Source: JAMXLO01 sp041487355 (GTDB lineage Bacteria > Pseudomonadota > Alphaproteobacteria > Acetobacterales > Acetobacteraceae). Taken from it: DNA of 41,369 bases. Below, piece by piece: positions 9,201 to 17,144 of this stretch. The translations under genes were made by a program, and so were the position numbers. The DNA is taken from the NCBI GenBank assembly GCA_041487355.1, contig JBGPND010000018.1, positions 1 to 41,369 on the forward strand, in the 5' to 3' direction. How positions within the stretch are numbered: position 1 is the first letter of the stretch; each line of letters begins with the position of its first letter. The notes under the pieces are model-generated. The model searched no databases. It saw nothing but the letters and a program-made list of their open reading frames with translations, and was not told the DNA's origin.

Positions 9201-11351
9201 AGCCTGGCGGTGGTCGACGAAGGCATCCTGCGGCTGACCAACTTCGTCTCGCCCGATCCAACCAACCATTTCCTCGGACGCAGGCGCCTCGGTCTGGACA
9301 TCCGTGATGACTGGGGCAGGCTGATCGCCCCACCGGACGGCGAGGCCACCGCGCTGCGCCAGGGTGGCGACGAAGGCAGCTTCGCGCTGCCCGACATCCC
9401 GCAGAAGACGGTGACCCTGTTCATCCCGCCGGTGCAGGCCGGCGCCGACGGAGTGGCGCAGATCCCGCTCGACCTGCCCGACTTCAACGGCCAGGTGCGG
9501 CTGATGGCGGTGGCCTGGAGCGGCACGAAACTGGGCGCCGCCGCCACCGACATCTTCGTCCGCGATCCGCTGGTCGCCGAACCGCTGCTGCCGCGCTTCC
9601 TCGCCCCGGGCGACGCGACGCGGCTCACCGTCCTGCTGCACAATCTCGATCTTCCGGCCGGCGAGGACGTGGCAACCGTGTCGGTGGATGGGCCACTTGC
9701 CATCCAGGGCGAAGCCCGTCTGGCGGCCACGCTGGCCCAGGGTGCCCAGGCGCTGCCGTTCACCACTCTCACCGCGACCGGTGCCGGGCGAGGCGTGATC
9801 CGGCTCGACGTTACCGGCCCGGACGGCTTCCACGTGCAGCGTGAGACCGCAATCACCATCCGTCCGGCACGCGGCGCCACGACCGTCGTCGCCGGCGGCG
9901 AGCTGGCGCCCGGAGCGGAGACGCAGCTTGCCCCACCAATCGACCGGTTCGTTGCCGGAAGCTGGCGTGCCTCGGCGAGCTTCGGCGGAGCAGTGCGCTA
10001 CGATGTCGCGGGTCTGGTGCAGGCGCTCGACCGCTATCCGCTGAACTGCATCGAGCAGGCGACCAGCCGCGGCTTCCCACTTGCCCTGTTGCCGGATGGC
10101 CCGCTCGCCGGACCGGACCGGGCCGGGCGGTTGCAGCAGGCGGTCGGGTTCGTGCTGGATCGCCAGCGATTCGATGGCGGTTTCGGCTTGTGGTCCGCCT
10201 CCGAGGAAGCGGAACCGTGGCTCTCGGTCTATGCCACCGAGTTCCTGCTGCGGGCGCGCGATGCCGGGGCGGCGATCCCGGAGCAGGCGATGACCGACGC
10301 GCTGAAATACATTGCCGGCGCCGCAGATGAAGTAGGCGACAAACCCGCCGATCTCGCCGCACAGGCCTACCGGCTCTATGTGCTTGCCCTTGCCGGCCAG
10401 GGGCGCCCAGGTGCGGCGCGGGTGATCGCCGAGCGGATCGACCGGCTGCCGACACCGCTCGCCAAGGCGCAACTCGGCGCGGCGCTCGCCCTGGCGCATG
10501 ACCAGCCACGCGCCGAGGCGGCGTTCGCAGCCGCTTTGGCCGCGCCGGCGCGCCGCTGGTGGGCATTCGACTACGGCACCGCGCTGCGCGACCAGGCGGC
10601 GATTGCCGTCCTGCTGAAGGAGAGCCTCCTGCCTGGCGACCGCCTGGCTAAGCTGTTGGACGCCATGCCGGGTGCGGATCTCTCGCCGGATACGCTCTCC
10701 ACGCAGGAGCAATCCTGGGCGGCGGCGGCCGGGGCAGTGCTGGGCCGCGACGGCAAGCCGGCCCGCATCGCGCTGGACGGCAAGGATCAGCCGCCCGCGC
10801 CGGTGCTGTCGGTGGCGCTCAGCGGTCCGGTGACTGCGCGCAACCTCGACGATAGGGCGGTGTGGCAGACGGTGTCGGTGACCGGCATTCCTGCGGCACC
10901 GTTGCCGGCGGCAAGGGCGCAGATGCGCATCATGCGCCAGTTCAACACGCTCGATGGCCAGCCACTCGATCTCGACCACCTGAAGCAGAACACGGTGTTC
11001 GTGCTGCTGTTGGAGGGCAAGGCCGAGGACGGCCAGCCGCATCGCGCCATGGTGCAGCACGGTTTGCCGGCCGGCTGGGAGATCGCGGGGCGGCTGAGCG
11101 GCGGCGACGTGCCGGGCATGGCGTGGCTCGGCAAGCTGTCCGAGACGGAGGCGCAGCCGGCGGCAGACGACCGCTATGCCGCCGTGGTGGCGCTGACGCC
11201 GGAGCAGCCGGGGTTCCGGCTCGCCGTCCGGGTGCGGGCCGTCACTCCGGGGACGTTCGAACTGCCAGGGGCGGAGGTGGCCGACATGTATCGTCCAGGC
11301 GTGTTCGCCCGGCAGAGCGCCGGGCGGATTACGGTGCAGGCGTCGGAGTGA
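6252..11351 (+). CDS. Bacterial alpha-2-macroglobulin with thioester motif
   Basis: This 1,699-residue protein is a periplasmic protease trap of the YfhM-like alpha-2-macroglobulin family. It opens with a Sec signal peptide (RRFALLVVALLGL...AWA, cleavage before DEF) and lacks a lipobox, unlike E. coli YfhM, which is a lipoprotein. Residues ~40-190 look like helical TPR-type repeats; repeated beta-sandwich (MG) domains follow, including LDRGIYRPGETVHVMALLRD near residue 510. The thioester motif CIEQ is intact at Cys1266-Gln1269, followed by the alpha-helical toroid. The ATG at 6252 has a GGGGGAGAGG site. It heads an operon with pbpC, a pairing known in many Gram-negative bacteria, in which a protease that cleaves the bait region becomes covalently trapped. 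Confidence 0.95.
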   Translation: MRRFALLVVALLGLVCGAAWADEFRLPGLEADSDAYANSLTAHFPAGGTPQARRQAEQAAAAAIRKQDWAAAAAAWETRIGLGDASPAQWMALAEAEMRRTPPEANRALQAAWQNFSASDAGAAEVSSLLLMADALKALNRPAQAIQALEAAAERAPDDAKIRATLDATRRATGILVRRVATEPEAEPPRACIDFTVAPATRDDFHAEDWVRLDPPIQGAAVTREGDQICVSGLPSGATTRITLRAGMPGEGGLSLVKDTSFSVAIANRRPRIDFDTRMFVLPRGQTPALGMTTVNLSAVKLTLARLSERNVVAFVRNSRLGQPVDSWDANRISEQNGRVVWQGSAEIPKWETNRAARTALPLPDALASAGPGLYALIARAGDGTPNAPTGVQMILRTDLAPTVWRGADGLTVQVRGFTDILPRAGVTLRLLAENNDILGEATTDADGVGRFAAPLLHGEGPVAPRAIEAFAGEDYTMLDLNGAAFDLSDRGVAGMPHPGPLDAYVWLDRGIYRPGETVHVMALLRDDAGRPADIPARVIIKRPNGQVFLETTLTRTAEASVHLPVTLSTGAPVGTWTVEVRADPGLPPIGTADFRVDAFVPDRMAVDLGPAPGPLVPGRPYALPVSARFLYGAPGAGLTGQAQMRLVIDPAPFPVLAGYRIGLENETYAPDSKDLTVPDTDAQGHTTLAIALPRAPDTTHSLKASVTVGINDPSGHASLATIEIPVRPAGHLIGIKPAFTGSAVDAGTEAGFDLVAVAPDGTRVALPAKLRLVRERPDWRLVMRGSLARYETVWRDEPLETTNIAIPADAPYHLARKLDFGRYRIEALEDGGMAATSMRFRSGWVSSDSPDVPDQVDVSADRNSYAPSESARIHIAPPFAGQATLLVLSDRVHSVRNLAVPAGGMDVDVAVQEDWGPGAYVAVHVFRTAADASSRPGRAIGLTWVGIDPGVRKLPVAFETAEKYPPRARAAIRLRTAPGAWVSLAVVDEGILRLTNFVSPDPTNHFLGRRRLGLDIRDDWGRLIAPPDGEATALRQGGDEGSFALPDIPQKTVTLFIPPVQAGADGVAQIPLDLPDFNGQVRLMAVAWSGTKLGAAATDIFVRDPLVAEPLLPRFLAPGDATRLTVLLHNLDLPAGEDVATVSVDGPLAIQGEARLAATLAQGAQALPFTTLTATGAGRGVIRLDVTGPDGFHVQRETAITIRPARGATTVVAGGELAPGAETQLAPPIDRFVAGSWRASASFGGAVRYDVAGLVQALDRYPLNCIEQATSRGFPLALLPDGPLAGPDRAGRLQQAVGFVLDRQRFDGGFGLWSASEEAEPWLSVYATEFLLRARDAGAAIPEQAMTDALKYIAGAADEVGDKPADLAAQAYRLYVLALAGQGRPGAARVIAERIDRLPTPLAKAQLGAALALAHDQPRAEAAFAAALAAPARRWWAFDYGTALRDQAAIAVLLKESLLPGDRLAKLLDAMPGADLSPDTLSTQEQSWAAAAGAVLGRDGKPARIALDGKDQPPAPVLSVALSGPVTARNLDDRAVWQTVSVTGIPAAPLPAARAQMRIMRQFNTLDGQPLDLDHLKQNTVFVLLLEGKAEDGQPHRAMVQHGLPAGWEIAGRLSGGDVPGMAWLGKLSETEAQPAADDRYAAVVALTPEQPGFRLAVRVRAVTPGTFELPGAEVADMYRPGVFARQSAGRITVQASE

Positions 11352-11367
11352 AGCCACTGATCAAGCT

Positions 11368-11452
11368 CCCCCTCCCCGACCCTTCCCCGCTTCGCGGGAG
11401 AGGGGGCGCTGAACTCCCTCTCCCGCGAAGCGGGGGAGGGCCGGGGTGGGGG
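11368..11452. repeat. Dispersed palindrome family B, paired copies
   Basis: Two 37-base arms (11368-11404 and 11416-11452) lie head to head and are nearly exact reverse complements. Each arm itself contains a short hairpin around CCCGC-gaa-GCGGG. It fills most of the 146-bp gap between the alpha-2-macroglobulin gene and pbpC. A single arm recurs at 30506-30542 with one base change. Confidence 0.85.
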
Positions 11453-11497
11453 CGCCACGGTCCGCTTGCAAAGCCTGACTCCCGCCGCGGCTGACCC

Positions 11498-13441
11498 ATG
11501 CGCTCGCTGGCCAGGATCATTGCGCTGCTCTGGCTGCTCGCCGCCGTTGCCGTGCTGCTTGACTGGGCATTCCCTCCCGATCTGTCACGGCTCGCATCCG
11601 TCGGGACCGAGGTGGTCGATCGGCAGGATCGGCCAGTCGCGCTGCTTCCGGCGCCGGGCGGCGTCTGGCGCTTCCGTGGCGATGTCCAGCTTGTCTCGCC
11701 GACATTGGTGGACCTGCTGGTTGCGGTGGAGGACAGACGCTTCTGGTATCACCCGGGGGTCGATCCGGTCGCGCTCGCTCGTGCAACGATCCAGTTCGTC
11801 CACGCCGGCCATGTCGTCTCCGGCGGGTCGACCTTGGCCATGCAGGCGGCCCGTCTGCTCGAGCCGCGTCCCCGCACGCTGCGCTCCAAGCTGATCGAGA
11901 TGGCGCGCGCCCTGCAGCTCGAAGCCAGGTTCGGCCGGCGCGGTGTCCTGGACATCTGGCTCACCCTGGCCCCGTTCGGCGGCAACCTCGAAGGCGTGCG
12001 CGCCGGCTCGCTCGCCTGGTTCGGTGTGCCCCCGGAGGCGCTGGAGCCGGCGCAGGCTGCATTGCTGGTGGCAATCCCGCGTCGGCCGGAGCGGCTGCGC
12101 CCGGATCGCCACGGCGCGGCCGCACGCAGTGTGCGCGACCGAGTCCTGGCAGTGGGCGTGCGAGACAGGCTGTTCGACGTTTACGAGGCCAACGTGCCGG
12201 TGCCGACCGCGCGAGTTGCGCTGCCACGCCACGCGCCGCAACTGGCGGCCTCGCTGCCGCACGCTCCACTGGTTCGTACCACGCTGGACCTGCCGCTGCA
12301 GGTGGCACTCGAGCGCCTGGGCCGGGAGCGTCTCGAAAGCCTGCCGCCGCGCGTCTCGCTCGCGATGCTGGTGGCCGATGCAAGCTCGCGCGAAATTCGC
12401 GCGCTGTTTCCCGGGGCCTGGCGCGATCAGGCCCGGTCTGGCGCGCTCGACCTGACGATGGCGGTGCGCTCGCCTGGCTCGGCGCTGAAGCCGTTCATCT
12501 ACGCGATGGCCTTCGCCGACGGCATCGCGGCGCCGGAAACGGTTGTGCCCGATCTCCCGCGCCGTTTCGGCGGCTATGCACCGGAGAACTTCGACCGTGG
12601 CTTTGCCGGCAGTCTCACGGCGGCCGAAGCTCTGCGCCGCTCGCTCAACCTGCCGGCTGTTGCATTGCTCGACCGCGTCGGCCCGCTGCGCTTCGCTGCC
12701 ACGCTCCGTGCCGCGGGCGTGGCGCTTCGCCTCCCGCGCGGCGCGGATCCCTCCCTGCCTCTGGCCCTTGGTGGCGCCGGCATCACGCTGCGCCAGGCCG
12801 CCGGCCTCTATGCCGCGCTGGCGACCGACGGCACCGGCGGGCGGTTGCGCCTGCTCGCCGACCAGACGGACAACCGGCGAGACTTCCTGCCGGCGTCCGC
12901 CGCTCATCTGGTGGCCGACGTGTTGACCCGCCCGCTGCCCGCGTTCGGACCGCAGGGCATCGCCTGGAAGACGGGCACGAGCTGGGGCAGCCGCGACGTA
13001 TGGGCATTCGGCTTCGACTCCCGCCACGTCGTCGCGGTATGGATAGGGCGGCCGGATGGCACGCCGCTGCCAGACGCCACCGGCACTTCGCTTGCCCTGC
13101 CGCAGCTCGCGCGTGTATTCGACCTGTTGCCGAAAGCCCCTCGCACAGTGATGCCAGTCCCGGAGCAGCGCAGCCACTCAGCCACCGTGGCGGCTGACGC
13201 GCTCCGCCTGTTGTTCCCACCACCCGGCGCGGTGCTGTCGGCCGATGGGCAGGTGACGATCCGGGTCATGGGGGGACGTCGGCCGCTCACCTTCCTGATC
13301 GACGGCGCGCCGCTGCCCACTGACCGCGTCCGCCGCGACGTGGCTTGGCTGCCATCGGGCCCTGGCTTCTACCGCCTCACGGTGGTGGACCCTGACGGGG
13401 CAGCCGTGCGGGCCGCTGTCCAGGTCCGCACCAGCCCATGA
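11498..13441 (+). CDS. pbpC: Penicillin-binding protein 1C (bifunctional class A PBP)
   Basis: PBP1C polymerises glycan strands and is thought to repair damaged peptidoglycan. The 647-residue protein has one N-terminal transmembrane anchor (IIALLWLLAAVAVLLDWAF), a GT51 glycosyltransferase domain (catalytic Glu78 in AVEDRRFW; GGSTLAMQ at 109-116), and a transpeptidase domain with SxxK at Ser328-Lys331 (GSALKPF), SLN at 382-384 and KTG at 491-493. It ends with the PBP1C-specific C-terminal domain (about 555-647). It follows the alpha-2-macroglobulin gene, and its stop overlaps the next ATG by 4 bases. The length is somewhat below E. coli PBP1C (770), mainly through a shorter transpeptidase/C-terminal part. 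Confidence 0.96.
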   Translation: MRSLARIIALLWLLAAVAVLLDWAFPPDLSRLASVGTEVVDRQDRPVALLPAPGGVWRFRGDVQLVSPTLVDLLVAVEDRRFWYHPGVDPVALARATIQFVHAGHVVSGGSTLAMQAARLLEPRPRTLRSKLIEMARALQLEARFGRRGVLDIWLTLAPFGGNLEGVRAGSLAWFGVPPEALEPAQAALLVAIPRRPERLRPDRHGAAARSVRDRVLAVGVRDRLFDVYEANVPVPTARVALPRHAPQLAASLPHAPLVRTTLDLPLQVALERLGRERLESLPPRVSLAMLVADASSREIRALFPGAWRDQARSGALDLTMAVRSPGSALKPFIYAMAFADGIAAPETVVPDLPRRFGGYAPENFDRGFAGSLTAAEALRRSLNLPAVALLDRVGPLRFAATLRAAGVALRLPRGADPSLPLALGGAGITLRQAAGLYAALATDGTGGRLRLLADQTDNRRDFLPASAAHLVADVLTRPLPAFGPQGIAWKTGTSWGSRDVWAFGFDSRHVVAVWIGRPDGTPLPDATGTSLALPQLARVFDLLPKAPRTVMPVPEQRSHSATVAADALRLLFPPPGAVLSADGQVTIRVMGGRRPLTFLIDGAPLPTDRVRRDVAWLPSGPGFYRLTVVDPDGAAVRAAVQVRTSP

Positions 13442-14394
13442 TGCGCCGCTTCCTGCTAGCCCTGGCGTTGGCCGGCCTGGCTGGCTGCGCCGCCAGCGAC
13501 CCCGGCGCCAGGAATGCCAGCGGGGTCTGCCCGCTGCTCCGGCTGGCGGAGATGCCGGTGGAAACGCATGGCAACATGCTGTTCGTGCGGGCGACGATCC
13601 TTGGTGCCCCGGTAATCCTGCTGGTGGACACCGGCGCCGAACGCACGTTGCTGACCGAGGCCGCGGTGAACCGGTTGCGCCTGCCGCGGGACTACCAGCA
13701 CGCCACGCGGACCTATGGCATCGGCAGCCCCACCGCGAGTTGGGACGCCAGGCTGCCCGATGGGCTGACCCTCGGCGGCACACACTTCCCGGTCGATAAC
13801 GTCACCGTCGGCCGCTTCGGCATCGTGCACGTTGCCGGCGATGCGGCTGACGGGCTGCTGGGGGCGGACGTCCTGCTGGCGTTCGACATCGACCTCGACC
13901 TGCCGAACCGCCGACTCACGCTGTACCGCGCCCGCCGCGCCTGCCCTGACGCAGAGCCGCCGTGGCAGGAGCCCTATATCGGCCTCGCAGGCATCACCAC
14001 GCGACGCGACCGGCTGCTGGTGCCGTTCGAGCTCGATGGCGTGGCGGGGATGGGCGTGCTGGACACCGGCGCGCAACTCAGCTCGATCAGCACCCGCATG
14101 GCACAGCGGATCGGCCTGGAGGAAGCGGAGCTGGCGGCGGACCGGACGGTGATGGCGCATGGCGCCGCGCCAGACCAGGTGGCGGTGCGGATCCATCGCT
14201 TCCGCGAGCTGCGCGTGGGCCCCGCGACGATGCGCTGGCCGACGCTGCCGGTGGTGCCGATGACGAACGGCATGGGCGACGCGCTGGTGGGCGCCGACTT
14301 CCTGAAGGGACGGCGCGTCTGGCTGTCGTTTTCCACGCATCGCATATTCGTCACGCCAATCGAGCCGAGTTCGGCGATCGCCGAGGCGCGATAG
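13438..14394 (+). CDS. Lipoprotein with two retropepsin-like aspartyl protease domains
   Basis: A 318-residue protein with an N-terminal signal and lipobox (LAGC, Cys17), so probably anchored facing the periplasm. It contains two retropepsin-like half-units: LVDTGAERTLLT with Asp64 and a following LLGADVLLAFDI flap-type strand, then VLDTGAQLSSIS with Asp209 and LVGADFLKGRR. Family retropepsins normally dimerise with one DTG each; here both are in one chain, as in pepsin. The start overlaps the pbpC stop (ATGATG at 13438/13441), implying coupled translation. Protease activity and substrate are inferred; a ligand-binding role without catalysis is possible. Confidence 0.85.
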   Translation: MMRRFLLALALAGLAGCAASDPGARNASGVCPLLRLAEMPVETHGNMLFVRATILGAPVILLVDTGAERTLLTEAAVNRLRLPRDYQHATRTYGIGSPTASWDARLPDGLTLGGTHFPVDNVTVGRFGIVHVAGDAADGLLGADVLLAFDIDLDLPNRRLTLYRARRACPDAEPPWQEPYIGLAGITTRRDRLLVPFELDGVAGMGVLDTGAQLSSISTRMAQRIGLEEAELAADRTVMAHGAAPDQVAVRIHRFRELRVGPATMRWPTLPVVPMTNGMGDALVGADFLKGRRVWLSFSTHRIFVTPIEPSSAIAEAR

Positions 14395-14695
14395 GGCGAG
14401 TGTCGATGTTCAACGCAGTTCCAGCTCCCGGTCCTCGCGAGTCGCGATGGGTATCGCTGCGCTCAACCCATCCTACAGGCTGTGGCGTAGCGGCGGGCGT
14501 ATCGGCGTAGGATGGGTTGAGCAGAGCGAAACCCATCATTCTGGCTGCCTCGGCCATGGCGCTGCCGATTCAGGTGGTCATGCCAGCACCGGTGCTGCCC
14601 GCCCAGCCGCCGCGCCCGTAGCCGTGCAGGTTGACGTACCAGCGTGTCGTGGCTGCATACTCGCCGGTAGCCAGTTTACCGCAGGATGTCATGCC
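14395..14695. other. 301-bp intergenic region with palindromic repeat
   Basis: It separates the protease lipoprotein from the first luciferase-like monooxygenase. It contains the family C inverted repeat at 14446-14537. The frame of the downstream gene stays open through the region, but there is no recognisable protein in it. A weak AGGA-like site precedes the chosen ATG at 14696. Confidence 0.5.
14446..14537. repeat. Dispersed palindrome family C
   Basis: Arms at 14446-14476 and 14507-14537 (31 bases each) are reverse complements with three mismatches; the arm core is GCTCAACCCATCCTAC. This resembles the widespread proteobacterial intergenic repeat built on GATGGGTT...AACCCATC. Only this one copy was seen in the window. 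Confidence 0.8.
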
Positions 14696-15958
14696 ATGAA
14701 ACTCCTTTGGTTCCACCTGATGCCGTACACCGAGCTGCCGGACGACTTCCGGCAGAAACATCCATCGGTGTGGGTGGATATCCACTCGTCGCTGTTCGAT
14801 CCGAAGCGCGCCCATCTGATGTACAACGACTTCCTGGACGAGATGGAGTTTGCGGCGGATTGCGGCTTCGACGCGGTCTGCTGCAACGAACATCACTCCA
14901 ATGGCTACGGGCTGATGCCCTCGCCAAACCTCATAGCATCCGCCATCTCGCGCCGCACGCGCGACACCGCGATCTGCGTGATGGGCAATTCGCTCGCGCT
15001 CTACAATCCGCCGACCCGTGTTGCGGAAGAGTTCGCGATGATCGATTGCATCTCGGGCGGGCGGCTGATCGCCGGCTTCCCGGTCGGCACGCCGATGGAC
15101 ACATGCTACTGCTACGGCCAGAACCCGAGCCTGCTGCGCGAGCGCTATCTCGAGGCGCATGACCTGGTGATGAAGGCCTGGCAGGAGAAGGACACGTTCG
15201 CGTTCAACGGACGCTTCAATCAGCAGCGCTACGTGAACATCTGGCCGCGCCCGGTGCAGCGGCCGCATCCGCCGGTGTGGATTCCCGGCGGCGGCTCGAT
15301 CGAGACGTGGCAGTGGTGCGCGAAGATGGACTACGTCTACGCCTACCTGTCCTATTTCGGCTACAAGGACGGCAAGGCGACGATGGACGGATTCTGGGCG
15401 GAGATGTCGCGGCTCGGCAAGGACCGCAATCCGTACCGCGCCGGGTTCCTGCAGTTCGTCGGTGTGGCGGAAAGCCGCGAGAAGGCGATGGAGCTGTATC
15501 GCGAGTCCGCCGAATATTTCTACGGCCGCTGCCTGTACACCGATCCACGCTGGGCGACGCCGCCGGGCTACGTCACCGAAGCCACGATGCGCGCCGGGCT
15601 CGTCAGCCAAGTGGGTCGTGCCGCCTCGATCGCCGCACGCGAACAGGCGCGTGGCGCGACGCGGATGGAGGACATCGTCGAGCGTGGCTACGTCATCGTC
15701 GGCTCGCCGGATGAAGTGGTCGAGCAGCTTACCGAAGTGGCAACGACGCTCAACGTCGGGCACCTGATGCTGCTGTTGCAGTTCGGCAACATGAACAAGG
15801 AACTGACGAAGTACAACACCAAGCTGTTCGCGGAGACGGTGATGCCGCGGCTGCATCCGCTGTTCGCCGAATGGGAGGACCGCTGGTGGCCGCAGCCGAT
15901 GGATGCGGCGCAACGGGCCGAGGTGCCCGCCTTCGTACCGGGCCTCGCGGCGGAGTGA
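14696..15958 (+). CDS. Luciferase-like (LLM class) flavin-dependent monooxygenase, long form
   Basis: A 420-residue TIM-barrel oxidoreductase of the bacterial luciferase family, which uses reduced FMN or F420 to oxygenate small organic molecules. Typical segments are the EMEFAADCGFDAVCCNEHHSN-type strand near residue 50-70, DCISGGRLIAGFPVG near 115-130 and RPVQRPHPPVWIPGGGS in the middle. The in-frame open region extends upstream to 14447, but the ATG at 14696 begins the domain directly. Its TGA overlaps the GTG start of the next gene, which is another luciferase-like protein. The substrate is unknown. Confidence 0.87.
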   Translation: MKLLWFHLMPYTELPDDFRQKHPSVWVDIHSSLFDPKRAHLMYNDFLDEMEFAADCGFDAVCCNEHHSNGYGLMPSPNLIASAISRRTRDTAICVMGNSLALYNPPTRVAEEFAMIDCISGGRLIAGFPVGTPMDTCYCYGQNPSLLRERYLEAHDLVMKAWQEKDTFAFNGRFNQQRYVNIWPRPVQRPHPPVWIPGGGSIETWQWCAKMDYVYAYLSYFGYKDGKATMDGFWAEMSRLGKDRNPYRAGFLQFVGVAESREKAMELYRESAEYFYGRCLYTDPRWATPPGYVTEATMRAGLVSQVGRAASIAAREQARGATRMEDIVERGYVIVGSPDEVVEQLTEVATTLNVGHLMLLLQFGNMNKELTKYNTKLFAETVMPRLHPLFAEWEDRWWPQPMDAAQRAEVPAFVPGLAAE

Positions 15959-16950
15959 TCCGCGGCAAGCAGCTCGGTCTCGCATTGTGGGGCACTGTGC
16001 CGGTGGCGGAACTGGCACGGCAGGCGGCGCTCGCCGAAACGATCGGCTGCGACAGTGTCTGGGTGATCGACTCGCAGTTGCTCTGCCGCGAGGTCTACCT
16101 GACGCTGGCGGCGTGTCTCGCGCAGAGCACAACGCTGCGTGTCGCCACCGGCGTGACCCAGCCGGCGACACGGCATCCTTCCGTCGCGGCCAGCACACTG
16201 GCGACGCTGGCCGAGATGTCCGGCGGCCGCGCGATCATGGGCATCGGCACCGGGTTCTCGTCGCTGCGCACGATCGGCTTGCCGTCGGCAAAGATTGCCG
16301 AAGTGGAAGACTACGTGACCGTCGTGCGGCGATTGCTGCGCGGCGAGCATGTGACGTTCGAGCGAGGCGTGCAGGGCAGCATCACCTGGCTCGACAGGCC
16401 GGTCGATGTGCCGATCGTCGTCGCCGCGTCCGGCCCGCGCATGACGCGCGCGGCGGTGCGCTTCGCCGATGGCGTGATCCTGCATCAGGGCATCTCGGCT
16501 GACCTGTTGGGTCGCGCGCTTGACTGGGCGCGCGATGGCGCCGGTGCTGCGATGCCGGAAATTTCCTGCTGGGTGCCGTATTCCATGGCCGCGGACCCGC
16601 GCGAGGCACGCGACCGGGTGCGCGCGCGTGTCGCCGGCGCGCTGATGAACACCAATCCGGAATGGTTCGAGGGCGAGGACCATGACGCCGTCGTGCGGCT
16701 GCAACAGACCTACGACGTGTCGGACCACGCGACCGCGCAACCGCATCACGCCGCACTCGTCACCGACAGCCTGATTGCGCGCTATGCGGTGGCCGGCACG
16801 CCAGACGAAGTGTGCGAGCAACTGGCACGGGTGATGGCGCAGCCAGGGATCGATCGCGTGATCCTGACGCCGCAGGTCAGTGGCGAAGGCGCACTGCCGA
16901 TAGCGCAGGTGCTGCGAGACCTGGAGGCGCAGGTGTTGCGACACTTGTAG
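15955..16950 (+). CDS. Luciferase-like (LLM class) flavin-dependent oxidoreductase, short form
   Basis: A 331-residue LLM-class protein. It shows GLALWGTVPVAELARQAALAE at the start, the SVWVIDSQLLCREVYLTLA strand, MSGGRAIMGIGTGFSS (the flavin/phosphate-binding loop region) and a late YAVAGTPDEVCEQLARV segment. This resembles the F420-dependent reductase/5,10-methylene-H4MPT reductase branch of the family more than its upstream partner does. No ATG suits; the GTG at 15955 overlaps the upstream stop (GTGA) and starts at the domain edge. The pair is probably translated in a coupled way and may form one enzyme or act in sequence. Confidence 0.85.
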   Translation: MIRGKQLGLALWGTVPVAELARQAALAETIGCDSVWVIDSQLLCREVYLTLAACLAQSTTLRVATGVTQPATRHPSVAASTLATLAEMSGGRAIMGIGTGFSSLRTIGLPSAKIAEVEDYVTVVRRLLRGEHVTFERGVQGSITWLDRPVDVPIVVAASGPRMTRAAVRFADGVILHQGISADLLGRALDWARDGAGAAMPEISCWVPYSMAADPREARDRVRARVAGALMNTNPEWFEGEDHDAVVRLQQTYDVSDHATAQPHHAALVTDSLIARYAVAGTPDEVCEQLARVMAQPGIDRVILTPQVSGEGALPIAQVLRDLEAQVLRHL

Positions 16951-17134
16951 CCAGACCGTCGCAACGACAGGGGCGGGTTGCTGCCATTGCTCGTTGTGCC
17001 GCCACTGCTGCTGCGCCTGCCGGAATCGGTGGCACTCCGCACGCCAACGCAACGACGGGTCGGCACGATTGCCGGACCGCTGATCGTCACGACATCGATG
17101 GCGATCCTCGGCCGGGTCAGCCGCGCGCGCGGCT
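16951..17134 (+). other. Possible decayed membrane-protein fragment
   Basis: Immediately after the preceding stop, the same frame continues open as a hydrophobic stretch (LLPLLVVPPLLLRLPESV) followed by a second apolar segment near its end. There is no start codon with a ribosome site. It could be the tail of a lost membrane transporter or chance; no family could be named. Confidence 0.15.
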
Positions 17135-17144
17135 GAGCGCCTCT

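Noticed and set aside
8268..11357. 1,029-codon open frame antisense to the alpha-2-macroglobulin gene
   Set aside because: Antisense to a clearly homologous protein with an intact thioester motif; its translation is Arg/His/Gly-rich with no domain pattern.
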